Positions 1-7,826 of a stretch of DNA of 64,000 nucleotides are shown here, in pieces. How positions within the stretch are numbered: the stretch's first letter is position 1; every line of letters starts with the position of its first letter. Under the pieces are notes generated by a model. The model saw nothing but the letters and a program-made list of their open reading frames with translations, was not told the origin of the DNA and did no database searches. The stretch is taken from the NCBI RefSeq assembly GCF_003070865.1, contig NZ_CP026948.1, positions 868,001 through 932,000 of the forward strand, read 5' to 3'. Origin of the DNA: Corynebacterium liangguodongii (GTDB lineage: Bacteria; Actinomycetota; Actinomycetes; Mycobacteriales; Mycobacteriaceae). The position numbers and the translations under genes were made by a program.

Positions 1-1305
1 CACTGCGGAGAGGGCGGCGACGGCGAGGATCTGGTAGCGCGCGGAGGCGTCGAAAAGCATGAGCGCGACGATGCCGATGAGCACGACGAGCGTGGCGGGA
101 GCAAGCCACGCCGGGCTGTGCTCCATGCCTGCCGCCGCGAGCCGGGGGCGCAGCCGCCGGTAGCTCAGCGCGATCATCACCCAGGTGACGATGAGACAGC
201 CGCCGACAGCGTTCATGAGAAACGCCAGGAGCCCCGGCGGGTTCCACCACTGCAGGCCCACCGAGCAGAACGCGAAGAACACCGAGACGAGCACGGAATT
301 AATGGGCACACCTTGGGCGTTCGTCGCCCGCAGCCAGGCCGGGGCGTCGCCGTCGAGTGCCTGCTGGTAGGCCATGCGGGAGGAGCCGAAGATCTGCGCA
401 TTGAACGCCGAGAGCAGCGCGAGCACGATGATCGCCTCCATGAAACCGGCCGCGCCCGGGATATGCGCCATGCCGAGCACCTGGGTAAACGGCGAATCCG
501 CCGCCGAATCAGCGGCGTCAATCTCTGAGTACGGCAACAGCAGGATGATGATGATCACCGAGCCGATGTAGAACAACCCGATGCGCCAGATGATCGAGTT
601 CACCGCCCGCTTGACCGCAGCGACCGGGTTTTCCGACTCGGCCGCGGCGATGGTGACCACCTCAATGCCGCCGAAGGCAAACGCCACCGCCAGCAAGCCC
701 GCGGCGATACCCGCCACCCCGTTCGGGGCAAAACCCGCCTCGGCGGCATTACCGAAGCCGACGAAGCTCGTACCGGGGAACAGGCCGAAAAACAGCGCCG
801 CGCCCACGATCAGGAAGCCCACGATGACGACGACCTTGATCATGGCGAACCAGTATTCAAACTCGCCGAAGCCCTTGACCTGCGCCAGGTTCACCGCGGC
901 GAAGAACGCCACCGCGATCAGCGCCGGGATCCACTGGGGGACGTCGAACCAACCTGCCATGATCGCCGCGGCGCCGGTGATCTCCGCGCCGCCGACCATG
1001 ATGAGGAGGAACCAGTAGAGCCATCCCAGCAGGAACCCCGCCCAATTGCCGAAGGCGAGGCGCCCGTAGGTGGCGAACGACCCAGGTGAAGGATGCGCAG
1101 CCGCCATCTCCCCGAGCATGCGCATCACGGCCACGACGATGGCCCCGGCGATGACGTAGGCGATGAGGATCGCAGGCCCGGCCGCGCGGATGCCCGCGCC
1201 GACTCCAAGAAACAGGCCCGCGCCGACGGCCATGCCCAGGCCCATCAGCGTCAGGTGGCGCGACTTTAACCCCGTGCCGAGGGCGGGGGTGTGCTTAGTT
1301 GTCAT
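1..1305 (-). CDS. Amino acid permease, APC family (C-terminus cut by window edge)
   Basis: Reading the minus strand from the ATG at 1305 gives 435 uninterrupted residues before the window ends, so the gene is partial at its 3' end. The N-terminus (residues about 8-35) has the basic leader plus the glycine-rich first helix typical of AnsP/GabP/ProY-type amino acid-polyamine-organocation transporters (LKSRHLTLMGLGMAVGAGLF). About eleven hydrophobic segments follow. It should import an amino acid by proton symport across the cytoplasmic membrane; the substrate cannot be read from sequence. Its start lies inside the 3' end of the upstream permease gene (11-bp overlap), so the two are cotranscribed and probably translationally coupled. 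They are paralogues, visibly similar along their length. Confidence 0.88.
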   Translation of the reverse strand, partial: MTTKHTPALGTGLKSRHLTLMGLGMAVGAGLFLGVGAGIRAAGPAILIAYVIAGAIVVAVMRMLGEMAAAHPSPGSFATYGRLAFGNWAGFLLGWLYWFLLIMVGGAEITGAAAIMAGWFDVPQWIPALIAVAFFAAVNLAQVKGFGEFEYWFAMIKVVVIVGFLIVGAALFFGLFPGTSFVGFGNAAEAGFAPNGVAGIAAGLLAVAFAFGGIEVVTIAAAESENPVAAVKRAVNSIIWRIGLFYIGSVIIIILLLPYSEIDAADSAADSPFTQVLGMAHIPGAAGFMEAIIVLALLSAFNAQIFGSSRMAYQQALDGDAPAWLRATNAQGVPINSVLVSVFFAFCSVGLQWWNPPGLLAFLMNAVGGCLIVTWVMIALSYRRLRPRLAAAGMEHSPAWLAPATLVVLIGIVALMLFDASARYQILAVAALSAV

Positions 1306-2713
1306 GAGAGTTCTCCTCGAGGGTGAGTGCAGCGCGTCGGGAAAACGCGCCGGAGGTGGTCCATAAAATACCAGCGAAGGTGATTACGCCGACAACAACG
1401 GCGACGGAGAGCATCTGGGCACGGCCAGCGGGGTCGGTAAGCATGAGCACCACGATCCCGCCCGCCAGCGCGATCGTCGCCCACGGCAAGACGGAGGGCC
1501 ACCACATCCGCACCTCGGTGACCTCACCGCGCTCGGCCAGGCGCGGGTGCAGCCGGATGAACGACAGGGCAATGGCAAACCAGAGCACGATGAGGCAGCC
1601 GCCCACCGCATTGAGGAGGAAAGCCAAGAGCCCCGGCGGGTTCCAATACTGCAGGGCGACGGCGACAAACCCGAAGAACACGGAGACAATCACGGCGCGC
1701 AGCGGCACCCCGCGAGAGTTAGTGGCGGCGAAGGCCGCGGGGGCGTCGCCACGCAGAGCGAGGTTGTGCAAAAACCGCGACGAACCGTAGATCTGTGTAT
1801 TGCATGCCGAGAGCAGCGCAATCGCGATCACGGCCTCCATGATGCCTACCGAACCTGGGATGCCCGCGAGCTGGAGCACCGCGGTGAAGGGCGACTCAGA
1901 TGCATCCCGCGCACCGCCGATCTGTTCGAACGGCAGCAACAGAATGATCAGCGCCACCGAGCCGAGGTAGAACACCGTGATCCGCCAAATGATCGAGCGA
2001 ATCGCCGAATGCACCGCCACCTCCGGATCCTCCGACTCGGCCGCGGCGATGGTCACCATCTCGATCCCGCCGAACGCAAATGCCACCGCGAGCAGCGCCG
2101 TGGCCACACCAGCCAAGCCGTTGGGCATGAAGCCGACCTCAGCAACATTGGACAGACCGACAAACTCAGACCCCGGCAACCAGCCCAACCACAAAAGCAG
2201 CCCAAGGGCGAGGAACGCGACGATCACGCTCACCTTGATCAGCGCGAACCAAAACTCGAACTCGCCGAGGTTGCGCACGGCCGCGAAATTGACCACGGTG
2301 AACACAGCAATTGCCACCAAAGCCGGAATCCACGGCGAAACACCGAGCCAGCCGGCGATGATTGCCGACGCCCCCGTCACCTCGACGGCCACAATCATGA
2401 TCATCATGAACCAATAGAGCCAGCCGACCGCAAACCCGGCCCACGGGCCAAAAGCCTGCTCGGCGTATGTGGAAAACGTTCCGGAGGATGGGCGGGCGGC
2501 GACCAGCTCGGCGAGCATTTGCATCACGCACACGGTGATCGCCCCGGCAATAAAATAGGCGATGATGACAGCCGGGCCGGCGGCCTGGATGCCGACACCC
2601 GTGCCGAGGAAGAGCCCGGCGCCAATGGCGGAGCCGAGGCCCATCATAGTGAGGTGGCGCGTCTTTAAACCGCGGCGGAGCGCCGTCACAGGGTGGGGGG
2701 CGGTAGTGGACAT
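1295..2713 (-). CDS. Amino acid permease, APC family
   Basis: A 472-residue polytopic membrane protein of the usual length for the amino acid-polyamine-organocation family. Residues about 14-40 carry the family N-terminal signature (LKTRHLTMMGLGSAIGAGLF), and the central region around residues 215-240 has the conserved FAFGGIEMVTIAAAESEDP stretch seen in AroP/GabP/ProY carriers. About twelve membrane segments are visible. It is expected to be a proton-coupled amino acid importer of unknown substrate. It is the first gene of a two-permease minus-strand unit; the next permease starts 11 bp before this gene stops. No clear Shine-Dalgarno precedes the ATG at 2713. Its upstream neighbour is IS debris, so the promoter region may have been reshaped by insertion. 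Confidence 0.9.
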   Translation of the reverse strand: MSTTAPHPVTALRRGLKTRHLTMMGLGSAIGAGLFLGTGVGIQAAGPAVIIAYFIAGAITVCVMQMLAELVAARPSSGTFSTYAEQAFGPWAGFAVGWLYWFMMIMIVAVEVTGASAIIAGWLGVSPWIPALVAIAVFTVVNFAAVRNLGEFEFWFALIKVSVIVAFLALGLLLWLGWLPGSEFVGLSNVAEVGFMPNGLAGVATALLAVAFAFGGIEMVTIAAAESEDPEVAVHSAIRSIIWRITVFYLGSVALIILLLPFEQIGGARDASESPFTAVLQLAGIPGSVGIMEAVIAIALLSACNTQIYGSSRFLHNLALRGDAPAAFAATNSRGVPLRAVIVSVFFGFVAVALQYWNPPGLLAFLLNAVGGCLIVLWFAIALSFIRLHPRLAERGEVTEVRMWWPSVLPWATIALAGGIVVLMLTDPAGRAQMLSVAVVVGVITFAGILWTTSGAFSRRAALTLEENSHDN

Positions 2714-2801
2714 GCGAAAAGCATAATCGGGGGTGGGCAGGAGGGTGACCCGGGGGTCTCGACGCCGGTCGTGGGTGGGTTATTGCCTGGGGCGGCCTAC
2801 C

Positions 2802-2878
2802 GAGATGTCGCATTTTCGGGGTTGTTCGATGTGGCTGCCTGGGGTTCGCGGCCTGAAAACCGTTCACTGTGACATCTC
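2802..2878. repeat. Imperfect inverted repeat bounding 77 bp
   Basis: The octamer GAGATGTC at 2802-2809 is repeated inverted as GACATCTC at 2871-2878, with a few further matching positions inward. The enclosed 77 bp has no open frame of note. It sits just upstream of the IS256-like debris and could be the paired ends of a decayed or miniature element, but no transposase accompanies it and the match is short. Confidence 0.35.
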
Positions 2879-2890
2879 AGCTGGCTGGCC

Positions 2891-3198
2891 GAGGGTGTCA
2901 CGTTGTTCGTGTGTGGGGCCTCTGTGGAGGTGTGTTGGAGCGGTCGGGGTAGGAGGCCGCCATGTGGTTGATGGCTTGCTACCAGCGGGTGACGCGTGCT
3001 TATTCGATGAGCCTGCCGGTGGTAGCTCGGGCCTTGCTACCTACTTTGATGCGGCGTCGGGCACGTGTGTCTTCGATGGTGCAGATCAATCAACCACAAC
3101 GTCTTCAACGTGGACTCATCGTTGGTGAACTGGTCCCTGTTTCGGGTGGCTTGAGGCAGCTCGTCGTTGAACGACCCGATTGAGTTCGTGGTGTATAT
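2891..3198 (-). pseudogene. Decayed 3' end of an IS256-family transposase (second IS type)
   Basis: From 2891 the sequence starts with an IS256-type terminal repeat (GAGGGTGTCACGTTGTTCGT) and continues as a mutated version of the transposase 3' region. Stretches match the intact neighbouring copy at 3261-3515, for example the bases around 2964-2990, 3074-3110 and 3176-3198 (the 'gagttcgtggtgtat' segment encoding the TTNSIES region). The reading frame is broken throughout and only about the last 85 codons' worth remains. It is a remnant of a different IS256-like element from the intact one, since the terminal repeats differ. The first 127 bp recur at 4651-4778. Confidence 0.75.
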
Positions 3199-3200
3199 CA

Positions 3201-4643
3201 GAGGGTGTCCGATTCTTTGTGTGCGGGGGGGCTTGGTTTACAAGTAGTCCGCGAATCGGTCGGGGTAAGCCACGGCTAGTTGGTTGATGGCTTGTTTCCA
3301 CCCGGTGGCTTTCGCTCCTTCAATATAGCCGTTGCATTCGATGGCGCGCTTCGCTTTCTTCGCTCGCTGGGCAGCGCGCTTGTCCTCGATGTTGCAGATC
3401 ATCAGCCACAGCGTTTTCAGCGCCGCGGTATCGTTCGGAAACTGGCCCCGGTTGCGGGTGGCTTTCCGCAGTTCAGCATTCAGCGATTCGATCGAATTCG
3501 TGGTGTAGAGTACCCGCCGTGCCGCAGGCGGGAACTGCAGAAACGGCACGAACCGATCCCACGCATCACGCCAGACCTTCACCGACTGCGGGTACTTCTG
3601 GCCAAGCTCAGAGGTTTCGAACGCATCTAAGCTGGCACGGGCGGTATCTTCGTTTGCGGCCGTGTAGATCGCACGTAGCGCGCTGGAGACGGGTTTTCGG
3701 TCCTGATAGGACACCCACCGGTTCGCCGCCCGGATCAGGTGCACGATGCAGGTCTGCACCATCGAATGTGGCCAGGTTGCCTCCACGGCTTCCGGTAGGC
3801 CTTGAAGACCATCGCAGCAGACGATGAACACGTCTTGGACCCCACGGTTGGCCAGATCTGCGCACACAGATGCCCAAAAGGCGGCACCTTCATTATCAGC
3901 AATCCACAAGCCCAGGATGTGCTTGATACCGTCCATGTCGATGCCCACCGCCATGTAGCACGCCTTGTTGACCACGCGGTGGCCATCGCGGATCTTCACG
4001 CGTAGCGCATCAAGGAAGATTACTGGGTAGAACTCGTCGAGCTGACGGTTTTGCCAGATCATGACCTCGTCTAAGACTGCATCGGTAATCGTGCTGATCG
4101 TATCTGGGCTCATATCCACCCCGAGGGTGGTGGCGAGATGGTGCTGAATATCGCGCACGGTCATCCCACCGGCGTACAGCGAGATGATCATGTCGTCGAG
4201 CTCTGTGAGCCGGCGTGAGCCTTTGGGCACCATCTGGGGAGTAAACGTACCGGCACGATCCCTGGGCACGGTCACTTCCAACGCGCCGTACCCAGAATTG
4301 ACGGTCTTGGTGTACGACCCGTTGCGGTGGTTACTACCCTGTGTTGGTTCAACCTGGGCCTTCATCTTCCGGTCGGAATGACCATAGCCCAAATGGGCAT
4401 CCATTTCCGCCTGCAGACCAGCGTTAATCGATGCCTGCAACAGACCTTTGACCAGGTCGCTGGCGTCATCGGTGGACGTCGACAACTCGCCAATCAGCTT
4501 GGCGAGCTCAGGATTTTCCATCAGCTTCTCGCTGATCTCGTTGACCTTGTCCTGGTCATGGTTTTTCTTCGTTGTCACCGTTGTCATTATCGGTGAAACT
4601 CCTTCTGGATCAGAGCCTCACACACAAATTTCCTGACACCCTC
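3201..4643. mobile_element. Intact IS256-family insertion sequence
   Basis: The element is about 1443 bp and encodes one full-length mutator-type transposase. Imperfect terminal inverted repeats of roughly 28-30 bp bound it: the left end at 3201-3230 and the reverse complement of 4616-4643 share GAGGGTGTC, a following GA, and TTTGTGTG. Eight-base flanks (3193-3200 and 4644-4651) do not match, so no target duplication is visible. That suggests recombination between copies, or decay, rather than a simple recent insertion. It is surrounded by fragments of a related element. Confidence 0.85.
3238..4587 (-). CDS. IS256-family (mutator) transposase
   Basis: 449 residues, slightly longer than typical IS256 transposases (about 400). 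The DDE catalytic residues are visible: the first Asp in VIFLDALRVKIRDG (about residue 194), the second in VCCDGLQGLPEAV (about 259), and the Glu in TNSIESLNAELRK (about 366). An N-terminal region (residues 1-60) resembles the DNA-binding part of the family. The ATG at 4587 is 29 bp inside the element's right inverted repeat. The frame is intact and all three acidic residues are present, so the protein is probably active. It cuts and pastes its own element, and sits between the permease genes and dapD. Confidence 0.93.
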   Translation of the reverse strand: MTTVTTKKNHDQDKVNEISEKLMENPELAKLIGELSTSTDDASDLVKGLLQASINAGLQAEMDAHLGYGHSDRKMKAQVEPTQGSNHRNGSYTKTVNSGYGALEVTVPRDRAGTFTPQMVPKGSRRLTELDDMIISLYAGGMTVRDIQHHLATTLGVDMSPDTISTITDAVLDEVMIWQNRQLDEFYPVIFLDALRVKIRDGHRVVNKACYMAVGIDMDGIKHILGLWIADNEGAAFWASVCADLANRGVQDVFIVCCDGLQGLPEAVEATWPHSMVQTCIVHLIRAANRWVSYQDRKPVSSALRAIYTAANEDTARASLDAFETSELGQKYPQSVKVWRDAWDRFVPFLQFPPAARRVLYTTNSIESLNAELRKATRNRGQFPNDTAALKTLWLMICNIEDKRAAQRAKKAKRAIECNGYIEGAKATGWKQAINQLAVAYPDRFADYL

Positions 4644-4650
4644 AATATTG

Positions 4651-4778
4651 GGGGTGTCACGTTGTTCGTGTGTGGGGCCTCTGTGGAGGTGTGTTGGAGC
4701 GGTCGGGGGTAGGAGGCCGCCACGTGGTTGATGGCTTGCTTCCAGCGGGTGACGCGTGCTTATTCGATGAGCCTGCCG
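4651..4778. repeat. Second copy of IS256-like element end (direct repeat of 2892-3018)
   Basis: 128 bp nearly identical to 2892-3018, differing by one extra G and a few substitutions, in the same orientation. It begins with the terminal-repeat sequence GGGTGTCACGTTGTTCGTGT and stops abruptly after GCCTGCCG, where it joins unrelated DNA. The two copies flank the intact IS256 element as direct repeats. The right copy restarts at the element's end rather than continuing the left fragment, so this is not a simple nested insertion. Confidence 0.8.
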
Positions 4779-4934
4779 CGACGCCACATCGAAGCCCCGC
4801 GAGACTGTGACCGCCTGGGCAAATGCAGCCACGATAACCTCAGATATGACGTTTCGGAACCGTAGGGTCACACCGATGCCCTGGCAAGACCCGCACAATC
4901 CCGGGGCCCATCGACCGCAGTGAATCGGCAGCAC
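4779..4934. other. Unassigned intergenic stretch between IS debris and dapD
   Basis: About 156 bp with no intact gene. A minus-strand frame is open across part of it but shows no motif I recognise. It could be the tail of another decayed element or the original region downstream of dapD. No terminator hairpin with a T-run is evident for dapD. Confidence 0.4.
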
Positions 4935-5867
4935 CTACCGGGGCCGCAGCACCGGGCAAGGGGAGTCCGGCTCGTTGGTAATTGCGATGTCGCTAAGTCC
5001 GGCGATGGCGCCGGCTGAGATCATGGTGCCGGAGCGTGAATCCATGATCGTGGTTGAAGGCTCGAGCATGACGTTGACTCCGACCTCGCAGCGGTCGCCC
5101 AGGTTAACTCCGATGACGCCGGCGGAGGGGTGGAGCTTGCACTCCCGGCCGAGGCGCAGGGGAGTGCGGTTGCGGCGCTCGGCACGGGTGGCCATGACGG
5201 TGGTGGAAAGCCCGATGTCGCAGCCCTCGCCGATGACGACGGAGGAGGATAGCCGCCCTTCGATGCGCGCAGGCCCAAGGGAACCGGAGTTGAACGAGAC
5301 GTAGCCCTCGCGCATCACAGAGGTGCCCGGTGCGAGGTAGGCGCCCAGGCGCACGCGCTCGGCTTCGGCGATGGAGACACCGGTGGGAACGACGTAGTCG
5401 ACCATGCGGGGCAGGCGCTCGATGCCGTAGACGTGGATCTGGCCGCGGGAGCGCAGGTTTGTGCGCACGTTTTCGAAATTGTCCGCCAGGCACGGGCCCT
5501 TGTTCGTCCACACCACGTCGACGAGGTGCTCGAGGCAATCGGCCATGTTGAGCTCGAGCGGGCGCACCAGGCGGTGGGAGAGGAGGTGGAGGCGGAGGTA
5601 GACGTCGTGGGCGTCGATGGCGGGGGCGGAGAGGTCGGCGATGACGGTGCGCACCGGGACGAGTTCGACGAGGCGGTCGCGGTCGGCGCCGACGATCTGG
5701 AGGAAGCTGTCGGAGAGGTCGCGGGCGCTGACTCTCTCGGAGCCGGGCGAGGGGGCGTCGCCAAGCGAAGTGCTCTCGACCAGCCGTGGCGAGGGGTACC
5801 ACGTGTCAAGAACCGTCCCGTCGATGGCGATGTTGGCGATCCCTGTCGCGACTGCTCCAAGCGGCAT
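4935..5867 (-). CDS. dapD: Tetrahydrodipicolinate N-succinyltransferase-like protein (DapD family)
   Basis: 310 residues. The actinobacterial DapD N-domain is clear: LRLHLLSHRLVRP, VVWTNKGPC and RLPRMVDYVVPTGV are followed by left-handed beta-helix repeats (RLGAYLAPGTSVMREGYVSFNSGS). The family reaction is succinyl-CoA plus tetrahydrodipicolinate in the succinylase route to meso-diaminopimelate and lysine. In the C-terminal part the glycine-rich GGGASIMGTLSGGG-type segment of well-studied actinobacterial DapD is replaced by IGLSTTVMATRAERR. This could therefore be a DapD paralogue rather than the main enzyme. The start chosen is ATG 5867, because a TAAGAT -10 box at 5875-5880 overlaps the alternative ATG at 5876. 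It is divergent from dapE, 30 bp away. Confidence 0.8.
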   Translation of the reverse strand: MPLGAVATGIANIAIDGTVLDTWYPSPRLVESTSLGDAPSPGSERVSARDLSDSFLQIVGADRDRLVELVPVRTVIADLSAPAIDAHDVYLRLHLLSHRLVRPLELNMADCLEHLVDVVWTNKGPCLADNFENVRTNLRSRGQIHVYGIERLPRMVDYVVPTGVSIAEAERVRLGAYLAPGTSVMREGYVSFNSGSLGPARIEGRLSSSVVIGEGCDIGLSTTVMATRAERRNRTPLRLGRECKLHPSAGVIGVNLGDRCEVGVNVMLEPSTTIMDSRSGTMISAGAIAGLSDIAITNEPDSPCPVLRPR

Positions 5868-5874
5868 GGTCCAC

Positions 5875-5880
5875 ATCTTA
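5875..5880 (-). promoter_or_regulatory. -10 box of dapD, leaderless transcript
   Basis: TAAGAT on the minus strand, 7 nt before the ATG at 5867. With the usual distance from -10 to transcription start, the mRNA would begin at the start codon, which explains the absence of a ribosome-binding site. Confidence 0.6.
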
Positions 5881-5884
5881 AACG

Positions 5885-5890
5885 TAGGAT
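5885..5890 (+). promoter_or_regulatory. -10 box of dapE, leaderless transcript
   Basis: TAGGAT, 7 nt before the GTG at 5898. It favours GTG 5898 over the in-frame ATG at 5889, which overlaps the box. The two divergent -10 boxes of dapD and dapE are only 4 bp apart, so their promoters must overlap heavily and probably compete. Confidence 0.6.
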
Positions 5891-5897
5891 GCGTGGG

Positions 5898-6980
5898 GTG
5901 GCTGATCTAAACCTATGTGCGGACCCCGTCGAGCTCACCGCGGCGTTGATTGACATCGAGTCGCCGTCCCACCATGAGCGCCCGCTTGCCGACGCCATCG
6001 AGGCCGCCCTGCACACACTCGAGGGCGTGGAGGTCATCCGCACCGGCAACACGGTGGTCGCCCGCACCCACCACGGCCTGGGCCAGCGCGTCGTGCTCGC
6101 CGGGCACATCGATACGGTTCCGCTGGCGGGCAACACGCCCCACCGCATCGAGGACGAGACGCTCTACGGTTGCGGTGCTGTGGACATGAAGTCCGGCCTT
6201 GCCTGCTACCTCGGTGCGTTCGCCCGCTTGTCCGCGCCGGGTGCGAGCGCGGTCGATTTGACCCTCATTGCCTACGAGTGCGAGGAGGTCGCGATCACCG
6301 ATAACGGCCTCTACCATCTGGAGCGAGACCACCCCGAGCTGCTCGCTGGTGATATCGCCCTGTTGGGCGAGCCCTCCGGCGCAGTCATCGAGGCCGGTTG
6401 CCAGGGCACCATCCGGGTGTTCGTCGAAGCGCGCGGCGTGCGCGCCCACTCCGCGCGCAGCTGGCTCGGCGACAACGCCGCGCACAAGCTCGCCGGGGTG
6501 CTCACCCGTGTGGCCAACTATTCCCCACGCCGAGTGACCATCGCGGGGTGCGAATACCGCGAGGGCCTCAACGTTGTGGGCATGGACGGCTTCGTGGCCA
6601 CCAACACCATCCCCGACGCCGCCCGGCTGACCATTAACTTCCGGTTCGCGCCGGACCGCAGCGTCGAGGACGCAAAGGCGCACCTCGTTGATGTCCTCGC
6701 CCTCGAGGAGGGCCTCGAGCTGGTCTTCGATGACGTCGCGCCGGGAGCCATGCCCGGCCTGGACCAGCCCGTGGCCCGTGATCTCGTGCGCGCCGTCGGC
6801 GGCGAAGTGCGGGCGAAGTTCGGATGGACGGATGTCTCGAGGTTCTCTACCCTTGGAATTCCGGCCGTGAACTTCGGGCCCGGCGACCCGGGCTATGCCC
6901 ACAAGGTCGATGAGCAATGCCCGACCGAGCAGATCCGCACCGTGGCGCGGGTGCTTGGCGAGTACCTCGCCGCGAGATAG
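5898..6980 (+). CDS. dapE: Succinyl-diaminopimelate desuccinylase
   Basis: 360 residues, M20-family zinc amidohydrolase. Metal-binding motifs are present: GHIDTVP (about residues 72-78), then GCGAVDMKSG with the bridging Asp, and YECEEV with the catalytic/metal Glu pair. It releases succinate from N-succinyl-LL-diaminopimelate in the cytosol, the step after DapD and DapC in the succinylase pathway to lysine and peptidoglycan diaminopimelate. The start is set at GTG 5898 because of the -10 box seven bases upstream; ATG 5889 is the alternative. It is divergent from the DapD-like gene and heads a plus-strand run into the LOG protein and folP2. Confidence 0.93.
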   Translation: MADLNLCADPVELTAALIDIESPSHHERPLADAIEAALHTLEGVEVIRTGNTVVARTHHGLGQRVVLAGHIDTVPLAGNTPHRIEDETLYGCGAVDMKSGLACYLGAFARLSAPGASAVDLTLIAYECEEVAITDNGLYHLERDHPELLAGDIALLGEPSGAVIEAGCQGTIRVFVEARGVRAHSARSWLGDNAAHKLAGVLTRVANYSPRRVTIAGCEYREGLNVVGMDGFVATNTIPDAARLTINFRFAPDRSVEDAKAHLVDVLALEEGLELVFDDVAPGAMPGLDQPVARDLVRAVGGEVRAKFGWTDVSRFSTLGIPAVNFGPGDPGYAHKVDEQCPTEQIRTVARVLGEYLAAR

Positions 6981-7022
6981 CACGCGATCCAGCAGTTCAA
7001 CGACAAGCAAAGAGGCAGATAC

Positions 7023-7823
7023 GTGGCGCCCACCATCACCCCCAAGCCAGAACGAGACCGCAAGCTGCGTGGCCCCATCATGCTGCGTAGCGACGCCCAG
7101 CAGCCGACCACGCACGACCAGCGCCTGCTGGAATCTTTGGGCAGCAGCGACCACGATTGGAGGCACGCCGACCCATGGCGGGTCATGCGCATCCAATCCG
7201 AGTTCGTCGCAGGCTTCGATGCGCTCTCCGACCTGCCCAAGGCCGTCACCGTCTTCGGCTCCGCGCGGCTCGGTGAGGGCACCCCGGAATACGCCAAGGC
7301 GCGCGAGATCGGGGAGGCGCTGGTGTCAGCGGGCTATGCCGTTATCACCGGCGGGGGTCCCGGGCTGATGGAGGGGCCGAACCGGGGCGCGCACGAGGCC
7401 GGCGGGCTCTCCGTCGGCTTGGGCATCGAGCTGCCCTTCGAGCAGGGGCTCAACGACTGGGTCGACTTGGGGCTCAACTTCCGCTACTTTTTCGCCCGGA
7501 AGACGATGTTTTTGAAGTACTCCCAGGCGTTTATCGCCCTGCCGGGAGGCTTTGGCACCCTCGACGAGGTCTTCGAGGTGCTGTGCATGGTGCAAACCGG
7601 CAAGGTGACCAACTTCCCGATCGTGCTCATGGGCACCGATTTCTGGGGCGGGCTCGTGGAATGGATCCGCTCCCAGCAGCTCGCCCGCGGCCTGATCTCC
7701 GAGGGCGACGACGAGCTGTTCCTGGTCACCGACTCCGTAAGCGATGCCATCGCGTATATCGTTAAGACCCACAAGATCATGACGGACAACCGGCTCAAGA
7801 CCCCGGAGAAAGGCGCCGAGTAA
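7023..7823 (+). CDS. LOG-family Rossmann protein (TIGR00730 type)
   Basis: 266 residues with the LOG/lysine decarboxylase-like fold. Motifs are VFGSARLGEGTPEY, ITGGGPGLMEGPNRGA, and the diagnostic PGGFGTLDE (about residues 179-187). Members hydrolyse nucleoside monophosphates to a base plus ribose 5-phosphate, and some act as cytokinin-activating phosphoribohydrolases. The mycobacterial homologue (Rv1205) sits in the same position. Start is GTG 7023 with an AGAGG-like ribosome site 8-10 bp upstream. It follows dapE by 42 bp and precedes folP2 by 3 bp, so it is probably cotranscribed. Confidence 0.88.
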   Translation: MAPTITPKPERDRKLRGPIMLRSDAQQPTTHDQRLLESLGSSDHDWRHADPWRVMRIQSEFVAGFDALSDLPKAVTVFGSARLGEGTPEYAKAREIGEALVSAGYAVITGGGPGLMEGPNRGAHEAGGLSVGLGIELPFEQGLNDWVDLGLNFRYFFARKTMFLKYSQAFIALPGGFGTLDEVFEVLCMVQTGKVTNFPIVLMGTDFWGGLVEWIRSQQLARGLISEGDDELFLVTDSVSDAIAYIVKTHKIMTDNRLKTPEKGAE

Positions 7824-7826
7824 GCG

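Noticed and set aside
3193..4651. 8-bp target duplication of the IS256 element
   Set aside because: The flanking octamers do not match, and no alternative frame of the ends restores a match.
5433..5888. Long N-terminal extension of DapE
   Set aside because: It runs antisense through dapD; DapE similarity begins only at about 5900 and a promoter lies just before it.
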